Both the position numbers and the translations under genes were made by a program. Below the pieces are notes generated by a model. It saw only the letters and a program-made list of their open reading frames with translations, was not told the DNA's origin and searched no databases. Below, piece by piece: positions 22,918 to 31,561 of a stretch of 43,809 nt of DNA (position 1 is the stretch's first letter; every line of letters begins with the position of its first letter). Origin of the DNA: Oscillospiraceae bacterium (GTDB taxonomy: Bacteria; Bacillota; Clostridia; Oscillospirales; Acutalibacteraceae); NCBI GenBank assembly GCA_015066365.1, contig SVON01000013.1, forward strand, positions 1 to 43,809, written 5' to 3'.

Positions 22918-22996
22918 CTCATATAACTCATTGACACTAGAAGAAAAGTTTTTTATAGCGATACATAATTTGGTAAAAAGAATAATAGCGGAGTGA
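22820..22996 (+). CDS. Short SpoVT/AbrB-like protein with alternative tail (copy 2)
   Basis: A 58-aa ORF. Residues 1-33 match SpoVT to GDP, then the tail SYNSLTLEEKFFIAIHNLV... replaces the native sequence. The tail aligns with that of copy 1 (LT-x3-K/R-F-x2-AIH-x-L/V-V-x-R). Nucleotides differ from copy 1 at many third positions while the protein is kept, which argues for selection on the protein or independent acquisition rather than a recent duplication. No gene follows in the same direction; the next one is convergent. Confidence 0.6.
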   Translation: MKATGIVRRIDDLGRVVIPKEIRRTMRIREGDPSYNSLTLEEKFFIAIHNLVKRIIAE

Positions 22997-23021
22997 ATTT
23001 CACTTCGCTATTTTATTACTA

Positions 23022-23579
23022 TTACTGCTTAAATAAAATTTCTTTCCCACAAAGAGGACAAGTTTGTTCTTCTTTGAGTTCGTTTTCATCCCATCCCATA
23101 AAGGACAAATCTTCACCACATTCAGGGCAGGGAAGTGCTTGTATTGTTTCTTCCTTTTTTGCCGCTACTTTTTGTTGAGATGTGATTTGCTTTGCCTCAA
23201 CCACATTGGTTGTTTTAGGAGAAATGTCATTTTCCTTTTTTGCCGAGCTTTGATTAATTGACTTTTGCGGTTGTTTCGATTCTGTTTCGACTTTTATGAT
23301 AGGTGGCTTTTTGTTTCTCATAGTGTGCACATCTTCAACAAACTCACCAAAGGCATACATTGCCCAACTACCTAACCAAATGATAACAGGACCAACAACA
23401 GCGCCGACCAGTGGAATCCAGCAAAATTCTGCCTTCCAATCGTCAGCCACCGAAGTAATAAAAGCAATCGGTGCAGCAATCCAAATTAGTAAAATGGTAA
23501 TCCAGCAAGACCATTTTGCGAGATTTTTAATTTTACTGCCAATATTATCAAAATTAAATATCTCAGAAATTTTACCCAT
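23022..23579 (-). CDS. Membrane protein with C-terminal zinc ribbon, cargo between spoVT repeats
   Basis: A 185-aa protein starting at ATG 23579 with AAGGAGGA upstream; this start excludes a longer frame read through spoVT antisense. Two hydrophobic segments (~24-45 WITILLIWIAAPIAFI; ~55-75 LVGAVVGPVIIWLGSWAMY) precede a Lys/Gln/Thr-rich linker (~90-145) and a zinc ribbon CPECGEDL...CPLCGKEI. AT-rich codons. Function unknown. It ends 25 bp from the convergent copy-2 ORF. Confidence 0.7.
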   Translation of the reverse strand: MGKISEIFNFDNIGSKIKNLAKWSCWITILLIWIAAPIAFITSVADDWKAEFCWIPLVGAVVGPVIIWLGSWAMYAFGEFVEDVHTMRNKKPPIIKVETESKQPQKSINQSSAKKENDISPKTTNVVEAKQITSQQKVAAKKEETIQALPCPECGEDLSFMGWDENELKEEQTCPLCGKEILFKQ

Positions 23580-23626
23580 ATTTATCCTCCTTAAACAATT
23601 TTGGTTCATTATACCACAACACAACC

Positions 23627-23807
23627 AAAAAGTAAATCTGCCCAAGTATATTTCTCCCTTTATGACAAACAATAGCACCATAATTTGTAGATTAGGGAGA
23701 TGGAGATATATGAAAGCAACTGGAATAGTTCGTAGAATAGACGATTTGGGCAGAGTTGTTATCCCCAAAGAAATCCGCCGCACCATGCGCATCCGCGAGG
23801 GGGACCC
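23627..23807 (+). repeat. spoVT 5'-region repeat, copy 3 (in the full-length gene)
   Basis: GTATAT (23646-23651) and AACAATA (23668-23674) are 16 bp apart; TCTCCCT pairs with AGGGAGA next to the ribosome site. The coding part is AT-rich and identical to copy 1 over 23731-23775. It switches abruptly at 23776 to GC-rich codons (cgccgcaccatgcgcatccg), marking a likely recombination junction inside the gene. GACCC, where copies 1 and 2 diverge, is at 23803-23807. Confidence 0.85.
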
Positions 23808-24252
23808 ATTGGAGATCTTCACCGAGAAGGATGGGGAGGTTGTGTTCAAAAAGTACTCCCCGGTGGGGGAACTCTCCCCTTTTGCGGTGCAGTACGCCGA
23901 GGTGCTGGCCCGGGCCTGCAATATGACCGTGCTGGTGTGCGACCGGGACCACGTGATCGCCGCCGCCGGCCCCAACCGCAAGGAGTTTTTTGAGCGCCGG
24001 GTGTCTGCCGGTCTGGACGACGTGATGGAGAGCCGCCAGACCTTTGTGGCGGTGGTGGGCGGCAACCACCGGCTGCAGCCGGTGGAGGCGGTGACCCGCT
24101 TTGCGGCGGTGGCCTCCCCCATTCTGGCCGCCGGCGACGTGACCGGGGCGGTGTGCCTCATCCAGCCGGAGTCCGGCGCCGCCCCCGCCGAGGGGGACGT
24201 GCGCTTGGCGCAGGTGGCGGCGGCCTTTTTGGGCAAGCAGATGGAGGAATAA
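23710..24252 (+). CDS. spoVT: Stage V sporulation protein T (AbrB/GAF regulator)
   Basis: A 180-aa full-length SpoVT. The N-terminal AbrB-type swapped-hairpin domain occupies residues 1-~50 (MKATGIVRRIDDLGRVVIPK, then EIRRTMRIREGDPLEIFTE). A GAF-like sensor domain follows at ~60-175 (FAVQYAEVLARACNMTVLVCDRDHVIAAAG). In Bacillus, SpoVT is a sigma-G-dependent tetrameric regulator of late forespore genes, so this organism very probably sporulates. The first 22 codons are AT-rich and match the upstream truncated copies, while the remainder uses GC-rich core codons. The gene is thus a mosaic that depends on an acquired promoter and 5' end. Confidence 0.95.
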   Translation: MKATGIVRRIDDLGRVVIPKEIRRTMRIREGDPLEIFTEKDGEVVFKKYSPVGELSPFAVQYAEVLARACNMTVLVCDRDHVIAAAGPNRKEFFERRVSAGLDDVMESRQTFVAVVGGNHRLQPVEAVTRFAAVASPILAAGDVTGAVCLIQPESGAAPAEGDVRLAQVAAAFLGKQMEE

Positions 24253-24292
24253 AAAAAGAAGGTTCAACCGGGTGGTTGAACCTTCTTTTTTT
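24251..24292. terminator. Bidirectional terminator between spoVT and the opp operon
   Basis: A perfect 19-bp stem (aaaaaaagaaggttcaacc / ggttgaaccttcttttttt) with loop gggt, starting at the spoVT stop and ending 3 bp before the convergent gene's stop. Confidence 0.95.
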
Positions 24293-24295
24293 GAT

Positions 24296-24538
24296 TTACA
24301 TCAGGCGGAACAGGATATAAATGACCCAATACAGGGCGGCGATCATTAGGCCAACCACCAGCGTGGGGGCCAGCATCATCTTGAAGACCGCCCAAAAGGT
24401 GCTCAGCTTTTCCCGAAAGGTGCCGACGGAGGGGGTGTCGTTGCGGAAATACCGGCTGGCACCCTCCGGCACGCCCGACATATCCGCCAGGGTGCGTCCG
24501 TCGTCCACGTACTCGATGTCGTCTTTCTCTTTCGCCAT
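24296..24538 (-). CDS. Small single-span membrane protein
   Basis: An 80-aa protein from ATG 24538 (AAGGAG eight bases upstream, better spaced than ATG 24544). Residues 1-50 are polar and acidic; one hydrophobic segment lies at ~55-78 (LVVGLMIAALYWVIYILF). It starts 30 bp after the oppF stop and precedes the shared terminator, so it is the last gene of the operon. Unrecognised; it may be an accessory to the transporter, but that is only positional evidence. Confidence 0.65.
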   Translation of the reverse strand: MAKEKDDIEYVDDGRTLADMSGVPEGASRYFRNDTPSVGTFREKLSTFWAVFKMMLAPTLVVGLMIAALYWVIYILFRLM

Positions 24539-24568
24539 AGTCATTACTCCTTGTTCGGTAAAGCCGAA

Positions 24569-25666
24569 TTATTTCTCATTCAACAAGTGACAGGCCGCGA
24601 AGTGTCCCGGCTCGTGCTCCTGATACTCCGGCACTACGTGCTTGCAGATCTCCTTGGCATAGGGGCAACGGGTGTGGAAGCGGCAACCCTTGGGCGGGTT
24701 GGCGGGGGACGGAATATCGCCACCCAGCGCGATGCGCTGCATCTTGTTGTCCGGGTCCGGGTTGGGCACGGCGGAGAACAGCGCCTTGGTGTAGGGGTGC
24801 AGAGGATTCTTGAAGATATCCTCTTTGGTACCAAACTCCATCATACCGCCCAGATACATCACGCCGATCTTGTCGGAGATAAATTTTACCACCGACAGGT
24901 CGTGAGAAATGAACACGTAAGCCAGATTCATCTCCCGCTGCAATTCCTTCAGCAGGTTGATGATCTGCGCCTGAATGGACACGTCCAGAGCGGAAACCGG
25001 CTCGTCACAGATGACCAGCTTGGGGTTCACCGACAGGGCGCGGGCAATACAGATACGCTGGCGCTGACCGCCGGAGAACTCGTGGGGGTAGCGCTCAAAA
25101 TAGTAATCCCGCAGACCGCACTTATCCATCAGCTGCAGCACGTAATCCTTGACCTGGTCGTTCGGCACGATCTTGTGCACCTTGACCGGCTCGCTCAGCA
25201 GACCGCCCACCGTATCACGGGGGGGCAGCGAGGAATAGGGGTCCTGGAAGATGATCTGCATCTGCTTGCGGAACTCCCGCATCTGCTTGGGCTTCAGGTG
25301 GGTGATGTCCTTGCCGTCAAAGATGATCTGACCGGCGATGGGCTCGTGCAGTTTCAGAATGGCGCGGCCGGCGGTGGTCTTACCGCAGCCGGACTCGCCC
25401 ACGATGCCCAGGGTCTCGCCTGCCTTCAGCTTAAAGGACACGTCGTCCACCGCCACCAGCTCTTTGGTGACACGGCCGAACATGGTCTTTTTCAGCGGGA
25501 AGCACTTGCGCAGGTGGCGCACCTCCAGCACGCAGTCCGGGTCAAAGGGCTGGGCCAGGTCCTTTTTGATCTGTTTTTTGCGGGCCTTCTGGTAGGCGGC
25601 CTGCAGGGCCGCGTCGTCGTACTCGACGGTCTCAGCCGCCGGGGTCATCACTTTAGAATCAGCCAT
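24569..25666 (-). CDS. oppF: Oligopeptide ABC transporter ATP-binding protein (OppF/DppF)
   Basis: A 365-aa ABC ATPase: Walker [10 protein letters not shown] (90-98), Q-loop [10 protein letters not shown], signature FSGGQRQR (197-204), Walker B LVICDEP (217-223), and a C-terminal oligo_HPY region with the usual Cys-rich [16 protein letters not shown]. It pairs with OppD to energise peptide import. It overlaps oppD by 8 bp. A ~45-residue charged N-terminal extension precedes the ABC core. Confidence 0.93.
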   Translation of the reverse strand: MADSKVMTPAAETVEYDDAALQAAYQKARKKQIKKDLAQPFDPDCVLEVRHLRKCFPLKKTMFGRVTKELVAVDDVSFKLKAGETLGIVGESGCGKTTAGRAILKLHEPIAGQIIFDGKDITHLKPKQMREFRKQMQIIFQDPYSSLPPRDTVGGLLSEPVKVHKIVPNDQVKDYVLQLMDKCGLRDYYFERYPHEFSGGQRQRICIARALSVNPKLVICDEPVSALDVSIQAQIINLLKELQREMNLAYVFISHDLSVVKFISDKIGVMYLGGMMEFGTKEDIFKNPLHPYTKALFSAVPNPDPDNKMQRIALGGDIPSPANPPKGCRFHTRCPYAKEICKHVVPEYQEHEPGHFAACHLLNEK

Positions 25667-26864
25667 GGTCCGCCTCCTCTCCGTACAGGTGGCACGCCAC
25701 GTAGTGGGTGGGGCTTACCTGCACCATGCCGGGATAGTCGCCGCTACACTTGTGAATGCACCGGTTGCACCGCTCCTTAAAGTAGCAGTGGCTGGGCATA
25801 TTCACCGGGTTGGGCACGTTGCCGGGGATGTTGTACAGCTCGGTGCCGTCGTCCAGCTCCATGGTGGGCTTGGACTTCTGCAGGCCGATGGTATAGGGGT
25901 GGCGGGGATCCTGGAAGATCTCCCGCACGGTGCCCTTTTCGATCACCTTGCCGGCATACATCACCACCACGTAGTCCGCCATCTCAGCGATGACGCCCAG
26001 GTCGTGGGTGATCAGCAAAATCGAGCCGTCGATCTTGTTCTTGATGTCCTGGAGCAGCTCCAGAATCTGCGCCTGGATGGTCACGTCCAGAGCGGTGGTG
26101 GGCTCGTCAGCGATGATCAGACGGGGCTCCGCCGCCAGCGCCATTGCGATCATCACGCGCTGGCGCATACCGCCGGACAGCTCGTGGGGATAGGCGCCGT
26201 ACACGTTCTCCGGGATGATACCCACCAGACGGAGCATCTCGCAGGATTTCTCCTTGGCCTGCTCCTTGGTGGCGCCGGGGACGTGGATCAGGGTCACCTC
26301 GTCCAGCTGCTGGCCGATGGTGAAGATGGGGTTCAGAGAGGTCATAGGCTCCTGGAAGATCATGGCAATCTCTTTGCCGCGGACGCGATAGATCTCGTTG
26401 ATGGGCATCTTGGCGATGTCGTAGACCTTCTCCTCCACCACCAGGTTGCCCTCTTCGTCACGGACGGGGTCGCCGTACTCATCCAGCACGTAGTCGTTGG
26501 ACTGGAACCGGATAGAGCCCTCTACGATCTGGCCGGTGGGGCCGGCGATCAGCCGCATCACCGACATACTGGTGACCGACTTGCCGCAACCGGACTCGCC
26601 CACAACACCCACCACGGAGTGCTTCGGCACGTTGTAGGAGACGCCGCCCACCGCCTTGACCACACCCTGCTCGGTGTAGAAATAGGTGTGCAGGTTTTCG
26701 ATCTCCAGAATGTTGCCCGGATCCTTCATCTCGCTGAGGAACTCCTCTTCGGGGGCCACGCGGTTCTTGTAGGCCTCCAGGCGTTTGATCTCTTTCTTGT
26801 TGGCCTTGGCGATAGCGCGAATTTCCCGGCCGGACAGATAGTTGCGATTCTTTTTTCCAGCCAT
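25659..26864 (-). CDS. oppD: Oligopeptide ABC transporter ATP-binding protein (OppD/DppD)
   Basis: A 401-aa ABC ATPase: Walker A GESGCGKS (89-96), signature LSGGMRQR, Walker [14 protein letters not shown]-loop LLITHDLGV and a C-terminal oligo_HPY domain with [14 protein letters not shown]. It has a basic N-terminal extension (~50 aa). An acidic insertion ([20 protein letters not shown]) lies between Walker A and the Q-loop, lengthening it beyond typical OppD. Starts 2 bp after the oppC stop. Confidence 0.93.
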   Translation of the reverse strand: MAGKKNRNYLSGREIRAIAKANKKEIKRLEAYKNRVAPEEEFLSEMKDPGNILEIENLHTYFYTEQGVVKAVGGVSYNVPKHSVVGVVGESGCGKSVTSMSVMRLIAGPTGQIVEGSIRFQSNDYVLDEYGDPVRDEEGNLVVEEKVYDIAKMPINEIYRVRGKEIAMIFQEPMTSLNPIFTIGQQLDEVTLIHVPGATKEQAKEKSCEMLRLVGIIPENVYGAYPHELSGGMRQRVMIAMALAAEPRLIIADEPTTALDVTIQAQILELLQDIKNKIDGSILLITHDLGVIAEMADYVVVMYAGKVIEKGTVREIFQDPRHPYTIGLQKSKPTMELDDGTELYNIPGNVPNPVNMPSHCYFKERCNRCIHKCSGDYPGMVQVSPTHYVACHLYGEEADHG

Positions 26865-26866
26865 AC

Positions 26867-27925
26867 TTATCGCCTCGCTTTCGGGTCGAGGGCGTCACGC
26901 AGACCGTCGCCCACAAAGTTGAAGCCCAACACGGCAATGACAATGCAAATACCGGCCGGCAGCCAAATCAGCGGATGGTTCTGCAGGATGCCCTGGTCTT
27001 TGGTGATAACCTCGATCATAGAGCCCCAAGCGGCCTGCTCGGGGGGCACGCCGATGCCCAAGAAGGACAGGGTGGCCTCGTACAGAATCATAGAACCCAG
27101 GGACAGGGTCATCTGCACGATCAACTGCGGCATCACGTTGGGCACCAGGTGCTTAAAGATCTTACGGCCGGTGGAATAACCCATCGCCTCTGCCGCCACC
27201 ATAAACTCCTGCTCACGCAGAGAGAGGATCTGGCCGCGAACCAGACGGGCAATACCGGTCCAGGAGATCAAGGTCAGGGACGCCATCAGAATGTAGATGC
27301 GCCAGCTGGACTCGATGATGCCGGCCTCCTGCCACGCGTTCATGGCAGAACCAATGATCAGCATAATGGGCATACCGGGCAGACAGGTCAGCACGTCGCA
27401 CACACGCATGATCAGGTTGTCGACCCAGCCGCCAAAATAGCCGGCCAGGCCGCCGAACAGCACGCCGAAGATGGTCATCAGGAACACGGTCAGGAAACTG
27501 ACGATCAGCGACACCTGACCGCCCTTCATCAGACGGGTCAGGGTATCCAGACCGGTCTTATCCGAGCCCAGAGGGTGCTCGGTAGACACCGGAGCCTCCG
27601 AGTTGTTGACCTGCTCGGTCTCGGCGGTCTGGTGAACGGTGTATTGTACGTCGCCGTCCTTGCCGTCGTACTCGTTGGTGGCATAGACGGTCTTACCGCT
27701 CTTATCCGGCTCGTTCTCGCCCCAGGCATCATACACCAGAGGGCCAACAAAGCAGAACACGAACAGACCGATGACCATCACCAGACCGATCACACTCAGT
27801 TTGGAACGGAAGAAACGGCGCAGCAGCATCCGGGTGGGGGACATCAGCCGCACGTTTTTGTCCATGGGGGTGTCTACGGACAGCTCTTCCTGAACTTCTT
27901 TTTCTTTCAATTCAACGTTTTCCAT
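26867..27925 (-). CDS. oppC: Oligopeptide ABC transporter permease (OppC/DppC)
   Basis: A 352-aa permease from ATG 27925 (GGAGG six bases upstream). A cytosolic acidic N-terminus precedes TM1 (SVIGLVMVIGLFVFCFVGPL). An unusually long extracytoplasmic loop (~85-125) follows, then TEHPLGSDKTGLDTLTRL and five further TM segments. The permease EAA-type loop is EAMGYSTGRKIFKHLVPN. Forms the membrane channel with OppB. Confidence 0.92.
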   Translation of the reverse strand: MENVELKEKEVQEELSVDTPMDKNVRLMSPTRMLLRRFFRSKLSVIGLVMVIGLFVFCFVGPLVYDAWGENEPDKSGKTVYATNEYDGKDGDVQYTVHQTAETEQVNNSEAPVSTEHPLGSDKTGLDTLTRLMKGGQVSLIVSFLTVFLMTIFGVLFGGLAGYFGGWVDNLIMRVCDVLTCLPGMPIMLIIGSAMNAWQEAGIIESSWRIYILMASLTLISWTGIARLVRGQILSLREQEFMVAAEAMGYSTGRKIFKHLVPNVMPQLIVQMTLSLGSMILYEATLSFLGIGVPPEQAAWGSMIEVITKDQGILQNHPLIWLPAGICIVIAVLGFNFVGDGLRDALDPKARR

Positions 27926-27937
27926 AGTCACCCTCCT

Positions 27938-28936
27938 TTACTCAAGTTTTACGCGGGGATCCACGATGGCGTACATCAAGTCAGACAGCAGGATGCCCAA
28001 TACGCTCAGCATCGCCAGGAACATATTGTAACCCATAATAAAGGGAATGTCGCCCTGGTTCATGGCGCTCAGCGCCGCGTTACCGATACCGTCCAGACCG
28101 AACACCTGCTCGGTGATGATGGCGCCGGAGAACAGCGCCGGCAGCAGACCGGCCAGAGAGGTCACCAACGGGATCATGGTGTTACGGAAGGCGTGCTTGT
28201 TGATAACCACACTCTCCTTCAGGCCCTTGGCGCGGGCGGTACGGATAAAGTCGGAGCCCAGCACCTCCAGCATATTGGTACGGGTCATACGCATACGGGC
28301 ACCGATGCTCAGGATCACCACCGTCGTGATGGGAAGCACCAGGTGGTGGATGGTATCCAAAAGACCCTCGATGCCGCTCATGGTCATGGTGGCATTTCCC
28401 ATACCCTGGCTGGGGAACCATCCCAGCTCCAAAGCAAAGAAGCCGATAAGCAGGTTGCCGAAGAAGAAGGCGGGCAGAGAAATACCGATCATCACCAACA
28501 CCGTCACCATATAGTCGCGGAACTTATACTGGTGGGTGGCGGCGGTGATGCCCAGCGGGATGGCGATGAGGAACTCAAAAATGGTGGCGATAAAGGCCAC
28601 GATGAAGGAGGTGCCCATCTTGTCGGCGATGACGTCGGCCACCGGCTGCTTAAACACAAAGCTGGTGCCCAGATCAAAGCGAACCAGAGAGCCCAGCCAG
28701 TTGAAATAACCGGCCAGGATGTCACCAAAGGAGGCATCCTCCACCAAGCCGTAAGACTGGTACATCGCCTTGATCATCTCAGGGGTGATGGCGGCGTTAC
28801 CACCGGCTTGCATTGCCTGAATCTTCTGCTCAACAAAGTCGAAGGGCATCAGGCGTGCCAGGAAATAAATGATCAGAGAAACGCCCAACAAAACAAGAAT
28901 GGCGTAGCCCAATCGCTTTACGATATATTTTAACAT
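27938..28936 (-). CDS. oppB: Oligopeptide ABC transporter permease (OppB/DppB)
   Basis: A 332-aa permease with the standard start MLKYIVKRLGYAILVLLGVSLIIYFLARLMP, six predicted TM segments, and the EAA-type loop RTARAKGLKESVVINKHAFRN. The C-terminus is YAIVDPRVKLE. AGGAAGGA lies upstream of ATG 28936. It follows oppA by 23 bp in the same operon. Confidence 0.94.
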   Translation of the reverse strand: MLKYIVKRLGYAILVLLGVSLIIYFLARLMPFDFVEQKIQAMQAGGNAAITPEMIKAMYQSYGLVEDASFGDILAGYFNWLGSLVRFDLGTSFVFKQPVADVIADKMGTSFIVAFIATIFEFLIAIPLGITAATHQYKFRDYMVTVLVMIGISLPAFFFGNLLIGFFALELGWFPSQGMGNATMTMSGIEGLLDTIHHLVLPITTVVILSIGARMRMTRTNMLEVLGSDFIRTARAKGLKESVVINKHAFRNTMIPLVTSLAGLLPALFSGAIITEQVFGLDGIGNAALSAMNQGDIPFIMGYNMFLAMLSVLGILLSDLMYAIVDPRVKLE

Positions 28937-28959
28937 AAGCTTCGTCCTTCCTGTTGGCG

Positions 28960-31518
28960 TTAGTTAGCGGTAAACTTCAGCTCCCAGATGCGATCCAAGG
29001 GAGAAGAATAGGGGTTGACGTCCACCGGCAGGCTGTTCGGGTCGATCACGTTGGAGTTGTAGGCGTACAGCACGTCACGCTGGTACACGGGCAGTTCCAC
29101 CGCCAGGTCCAGAATGTAGCCCATCGCCTCTTCATACAGCTCCTTACGCTCGTCCTGATCGTTGGTCTCGCGGGCCAGGTCGATCAGCTCGGACAGATCA
29201 TCCAGAATGCCCAGCTCCTCAGAGGAGCCGCTGTTCTTGATGTGGGGATAGCCCCACGCCTTGACGCTGGTGGCAGAGGAGTCCTTGTGGTAGACCTGGT
29301 ACATATCCGGGTCCAGAGCCGAGGACCAGGCCGCCGCCCACACGGCCAGAGAACCGGTGGAGATCTTGGTCAGTGCGTGGGTGTCGCACACCACGGTGAC
29401 CTCCCAGCCCATACTGTTCAGCAGGGCCGCCGCATCACGGAACACCGTATAGGTGGGGTGATCCTGCAGGCTGGCACCGGCGATGGTAAAGGTGACGCGC
29501 AGCTCGCTGGAGCCGGGGCTGACACCCGCTGCGTCCATATACTTCTGTACGTTGGCGCGGGCCAGATCCTCACTCCAGGGGCCGGACATGGGATAGTCGT
29601 GACCGTTGTCCTCGGTCTCCGGGTAGGCCCAGCTGACCTTGGACATATTCCAATACACCGCCTCAGCGGTACCGGCGCGGTAATAGGACAGGGACTGCTT
29701 GGTGTTCATGGCGCTCATAATGGCCCGGCGCAGGTTGATATCCTTCACCTTGGCGGCGTTGACGCCGATGTAACCGTAACCCAACTGATCGGTGGTGATC
29801 ATCCGATAGCCGTCGTTGCTCATCCCCATCAGCTTCTCATAGTTCTCGTTGGTCAGAGCGGGAGAAATATAGTGCACCGAACCGGTCTGCAGAGCACCGA
29901 TGGCGTTGTTGGAAGACACCACCTGATAACGGAGCAGCTCGATGTTGGCGTTCTCGATCTCCTCGCCTACGGTATGGAAGTGGGTGTTGCGCTTAAAGTA
30001 GGCGATGTTGCTCTTGAAGAAGTCGGTATCCTTGGGGGTGTTGCTGCTGGCGCTGTCGGTGGCCTTGTAGGGACCGGCACCCATAGGCAGACGGACGTTG
30101 CGGGGGGACTGGATGACGCCGGACATAAACTCAAAGCTGGCGTACTCCACGCCGAACTTGTTGTTCTTGATGTCCATGCCCACCTTACTGCCCTCGCCGT
30201 AATAGTGCTGCGGGGCAACGGTGACCGCAAAGTTCCAGATAGCCTTGGGGTCCACGCCGTTGATGGTGATCTGTAGCACGTCGTGCTCCTCGGGGTTGAC
30301 CACGGTGCCGTCGGGGTTGTGGTCAGAGGCGATGACGTACTCGGTCTCACCCACGGTGATGGTCTCGCCGGCCTGGTCGGTGTGACCCAGAGAAACGATG
30401 CCGGCGATGTTGGGCACCACCAGCTCGCCGTCGGCGGCACTCTCGTGCAGGATGATCTCGCGGGCCTTAGCGGCGTAATCGTTCTTCAGCTCGCTGGCGG
30501 TGACCGAATAGTACAGGATCACGTCCAGCTGACGGGCAATCATATCGTTGTAGACGTAGTCGATGGCCGCCTGCTTGGTGGTGATGGTGGAGGGATAGCT
30601 CTTGATCAGCTCTTTGATCTTGGTGCGATCCACCTTACCGTCGGCGCCCTCGGCGTACTTGACCTCTACATAGCCCTCGGTGAACATAAACTTGAAAATC
30701 TCATTTTTGAACTCCGCGTGGGACTTGTAGGGCTCGTCATTGTAGGAGTCCTGGGCGGCCACGTAGTCGTCGCCCAGCTCCTCTTTAAACTTGCGCAGGG
30801 TGGTCTCGTAGTCCATCAACAGCGTGTTGGCATTGACCTCAGAGGGGTTGCTGGACACAGCAGACTGGTAACCGGAGGACACGGAATAGGCCAGGATGGC
30901 CGCCTTCATATCCTCATAGCTCACCTCTTTGGTGGGGGAAGCCTTCAGCTGGGCGTTGAACAGGTTGACCAGCTCGTTGATACGGGCTTCCGCACGGGTG
31001 TCTGCCTGAGAGGCAATCAGGCTGTCGCCGTCGCCGGTGGTGCTACCCACCGTCTGGGTGCGGTACTCCTTCAGACCGACGATGTCGGTGGAGTACAGGG
31101 TGTTGGAGCCGGTGTACACCGGATCCAGATAAACGTAGAAGTTAAACAGCACGTCCTCCATGGTCAGAGGCTGACCGTCGGAGAAAAGGATGCCGTTTTT
31201 CAGGACGAAGGTATAGGTGGTGGTGTCGTTGTCGTTCTCCACCACGTCGTAATCCTTGGTCACTACCGCATGGTTCTCGCCGTAAGCGACCTTTACCTCG
31301 CCATCGGCATACTCGGAAGACAGCATACTGATCTGGGTCATCGATACGATGGTGCCGTCCGAGGCAGAGGTGGAATAATAGGGGTTGAACACGCCGTCGG
31401 GCTGTTCAATCATCACGACGAACGCATCCACCTTCGCGTCGCCGCAGCCGGACAGGCTGGAGGTCATACCCACCAGCATAGCCAGGCTCAGCAACAGAGA
31501 AAGTATTTTCCGTTTCAC
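28960..31518 (-). CDS. oppA: Large oligopeptide-binding lipoprotein (OppA/SBP_bac_5)
   Basis: An 852-aa solute-binding protein starting at GTG 31518 (AAGGAG seven bases upstream). The signal peptide ends in lipobox SLSGC. SBP_bac_5 features include VVENDNDTTTYTFVLKNGILFSDGQPLTMEDVLFNF near 95-130, the late region DINLRRAIMSAMNT and an ELPVYQRD C-terminus. At 852 residues it exceeds usual OppA (~540-600) owing to extra segments at ~170-340, rich in Glu/Lys helices. It delivers peptides to OppBCDF. The gene begins 44 bp after the giant protease gene with no visible terminator between. Confidence 0.92.
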   Translation of the reverse strand: MKRKILSLLLSLAMLVGMTSSLSGCGDAKVDAFVVMIEQPDGVFNPYYSTSASDGTIVSMTQISMLSSEYADGEVKVAYGENHAVVTKDYDVVENDNDTTTYTFVLKNGILFSDGQPLTMEDVLFNFYVYLDPVYTGSNTLYSTDIVGLKEYRTQTVGSTTGDGDSLIASQADTRAEARINELVNLFNAQLKASPTKEVSYEDMKAAILAYSVSSGYQSAVSSNPSEVNANTLLMDYETTLRKFKEELGDDYVAAQDSYNDEPYKSHAEFKNEIFKFMFTEGYVEVKYAEGADGKVDRTKIKELIKSYPSTITTKQAAIDYVYNDMIARQLDVILYYSVTASELKNDYAAKAREIILHESAADGELVVPNIAGIVSLGHTDQAGETITVGETEYVIASDHNPDGTVVNPEEHDVLQITINGVDPKAIWNFAVTVAPQHYYGEGSKVGMDIKNNKFGVEYASFEFMSGVIQSPRNVRLPMGAGPYKATDSASSNTPKDTDFFKSNIAYFKRNTHFHTVGEEIENANIELLRYQVVSSNNAIGALQTGSVHYISPALTNENYEKLMGMSNDGYRMITTDQLGYGYIGVNAAKVKDINLRRAIMSAMNTKQSLSYYRAGTAEAVYWNMSKVSWAYPETEDNGHDYPMSGPWSEDLARANVQKYMDAAGVSPGSSELRVTFTIAGASLQDHPTYTVFRDAAALLNSMGWEVTVVCDTHALTKISTGSLAVWAAAWSSALDPDMYQVYHKDSSATSVKAWGYPHIKNSGSSEELGILDDLSELIDLARETNDQDERKELYEEAMGYILDLAVELPVYQRDVLYAYNSNVIDPNSLPVDVNPYSSPLDRIWELKFTAN

Positions 31519-31561
31519 AAAATCGCTCCTTTATCGGTTGTTGGCTTTGTCGCATACAGGC

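Noticed and set aside
22029-23807. CRISPR array as an explanation for the spoVT repeats
   Set aside because: Only three units of ~175 bp with 0.7-0.9 kb gene-bearing spacers and no cas genes; the repeats are coding.
23580-24236. Minus-strand extension of the zinc-ribbon membrane protein through spoVT
   Set aside because: It is antisense to spoVT; ATG 23579 with AAGGAGGA is the natural start.
24551-30276. Long plus-strand ORFs antisense to oppF, oppD, oppC, oppB and oppA
   Set aside because: Each overlaps a clear ABC transporter gene on the opposite strand and has only reverse-complement composition without motifs.
31519-31561. Possible terminator or riboswitch between the protease and oppA genes
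   Set aside because: No stem or T tract and only 43 bases; it contains just the oppA ribosome site.
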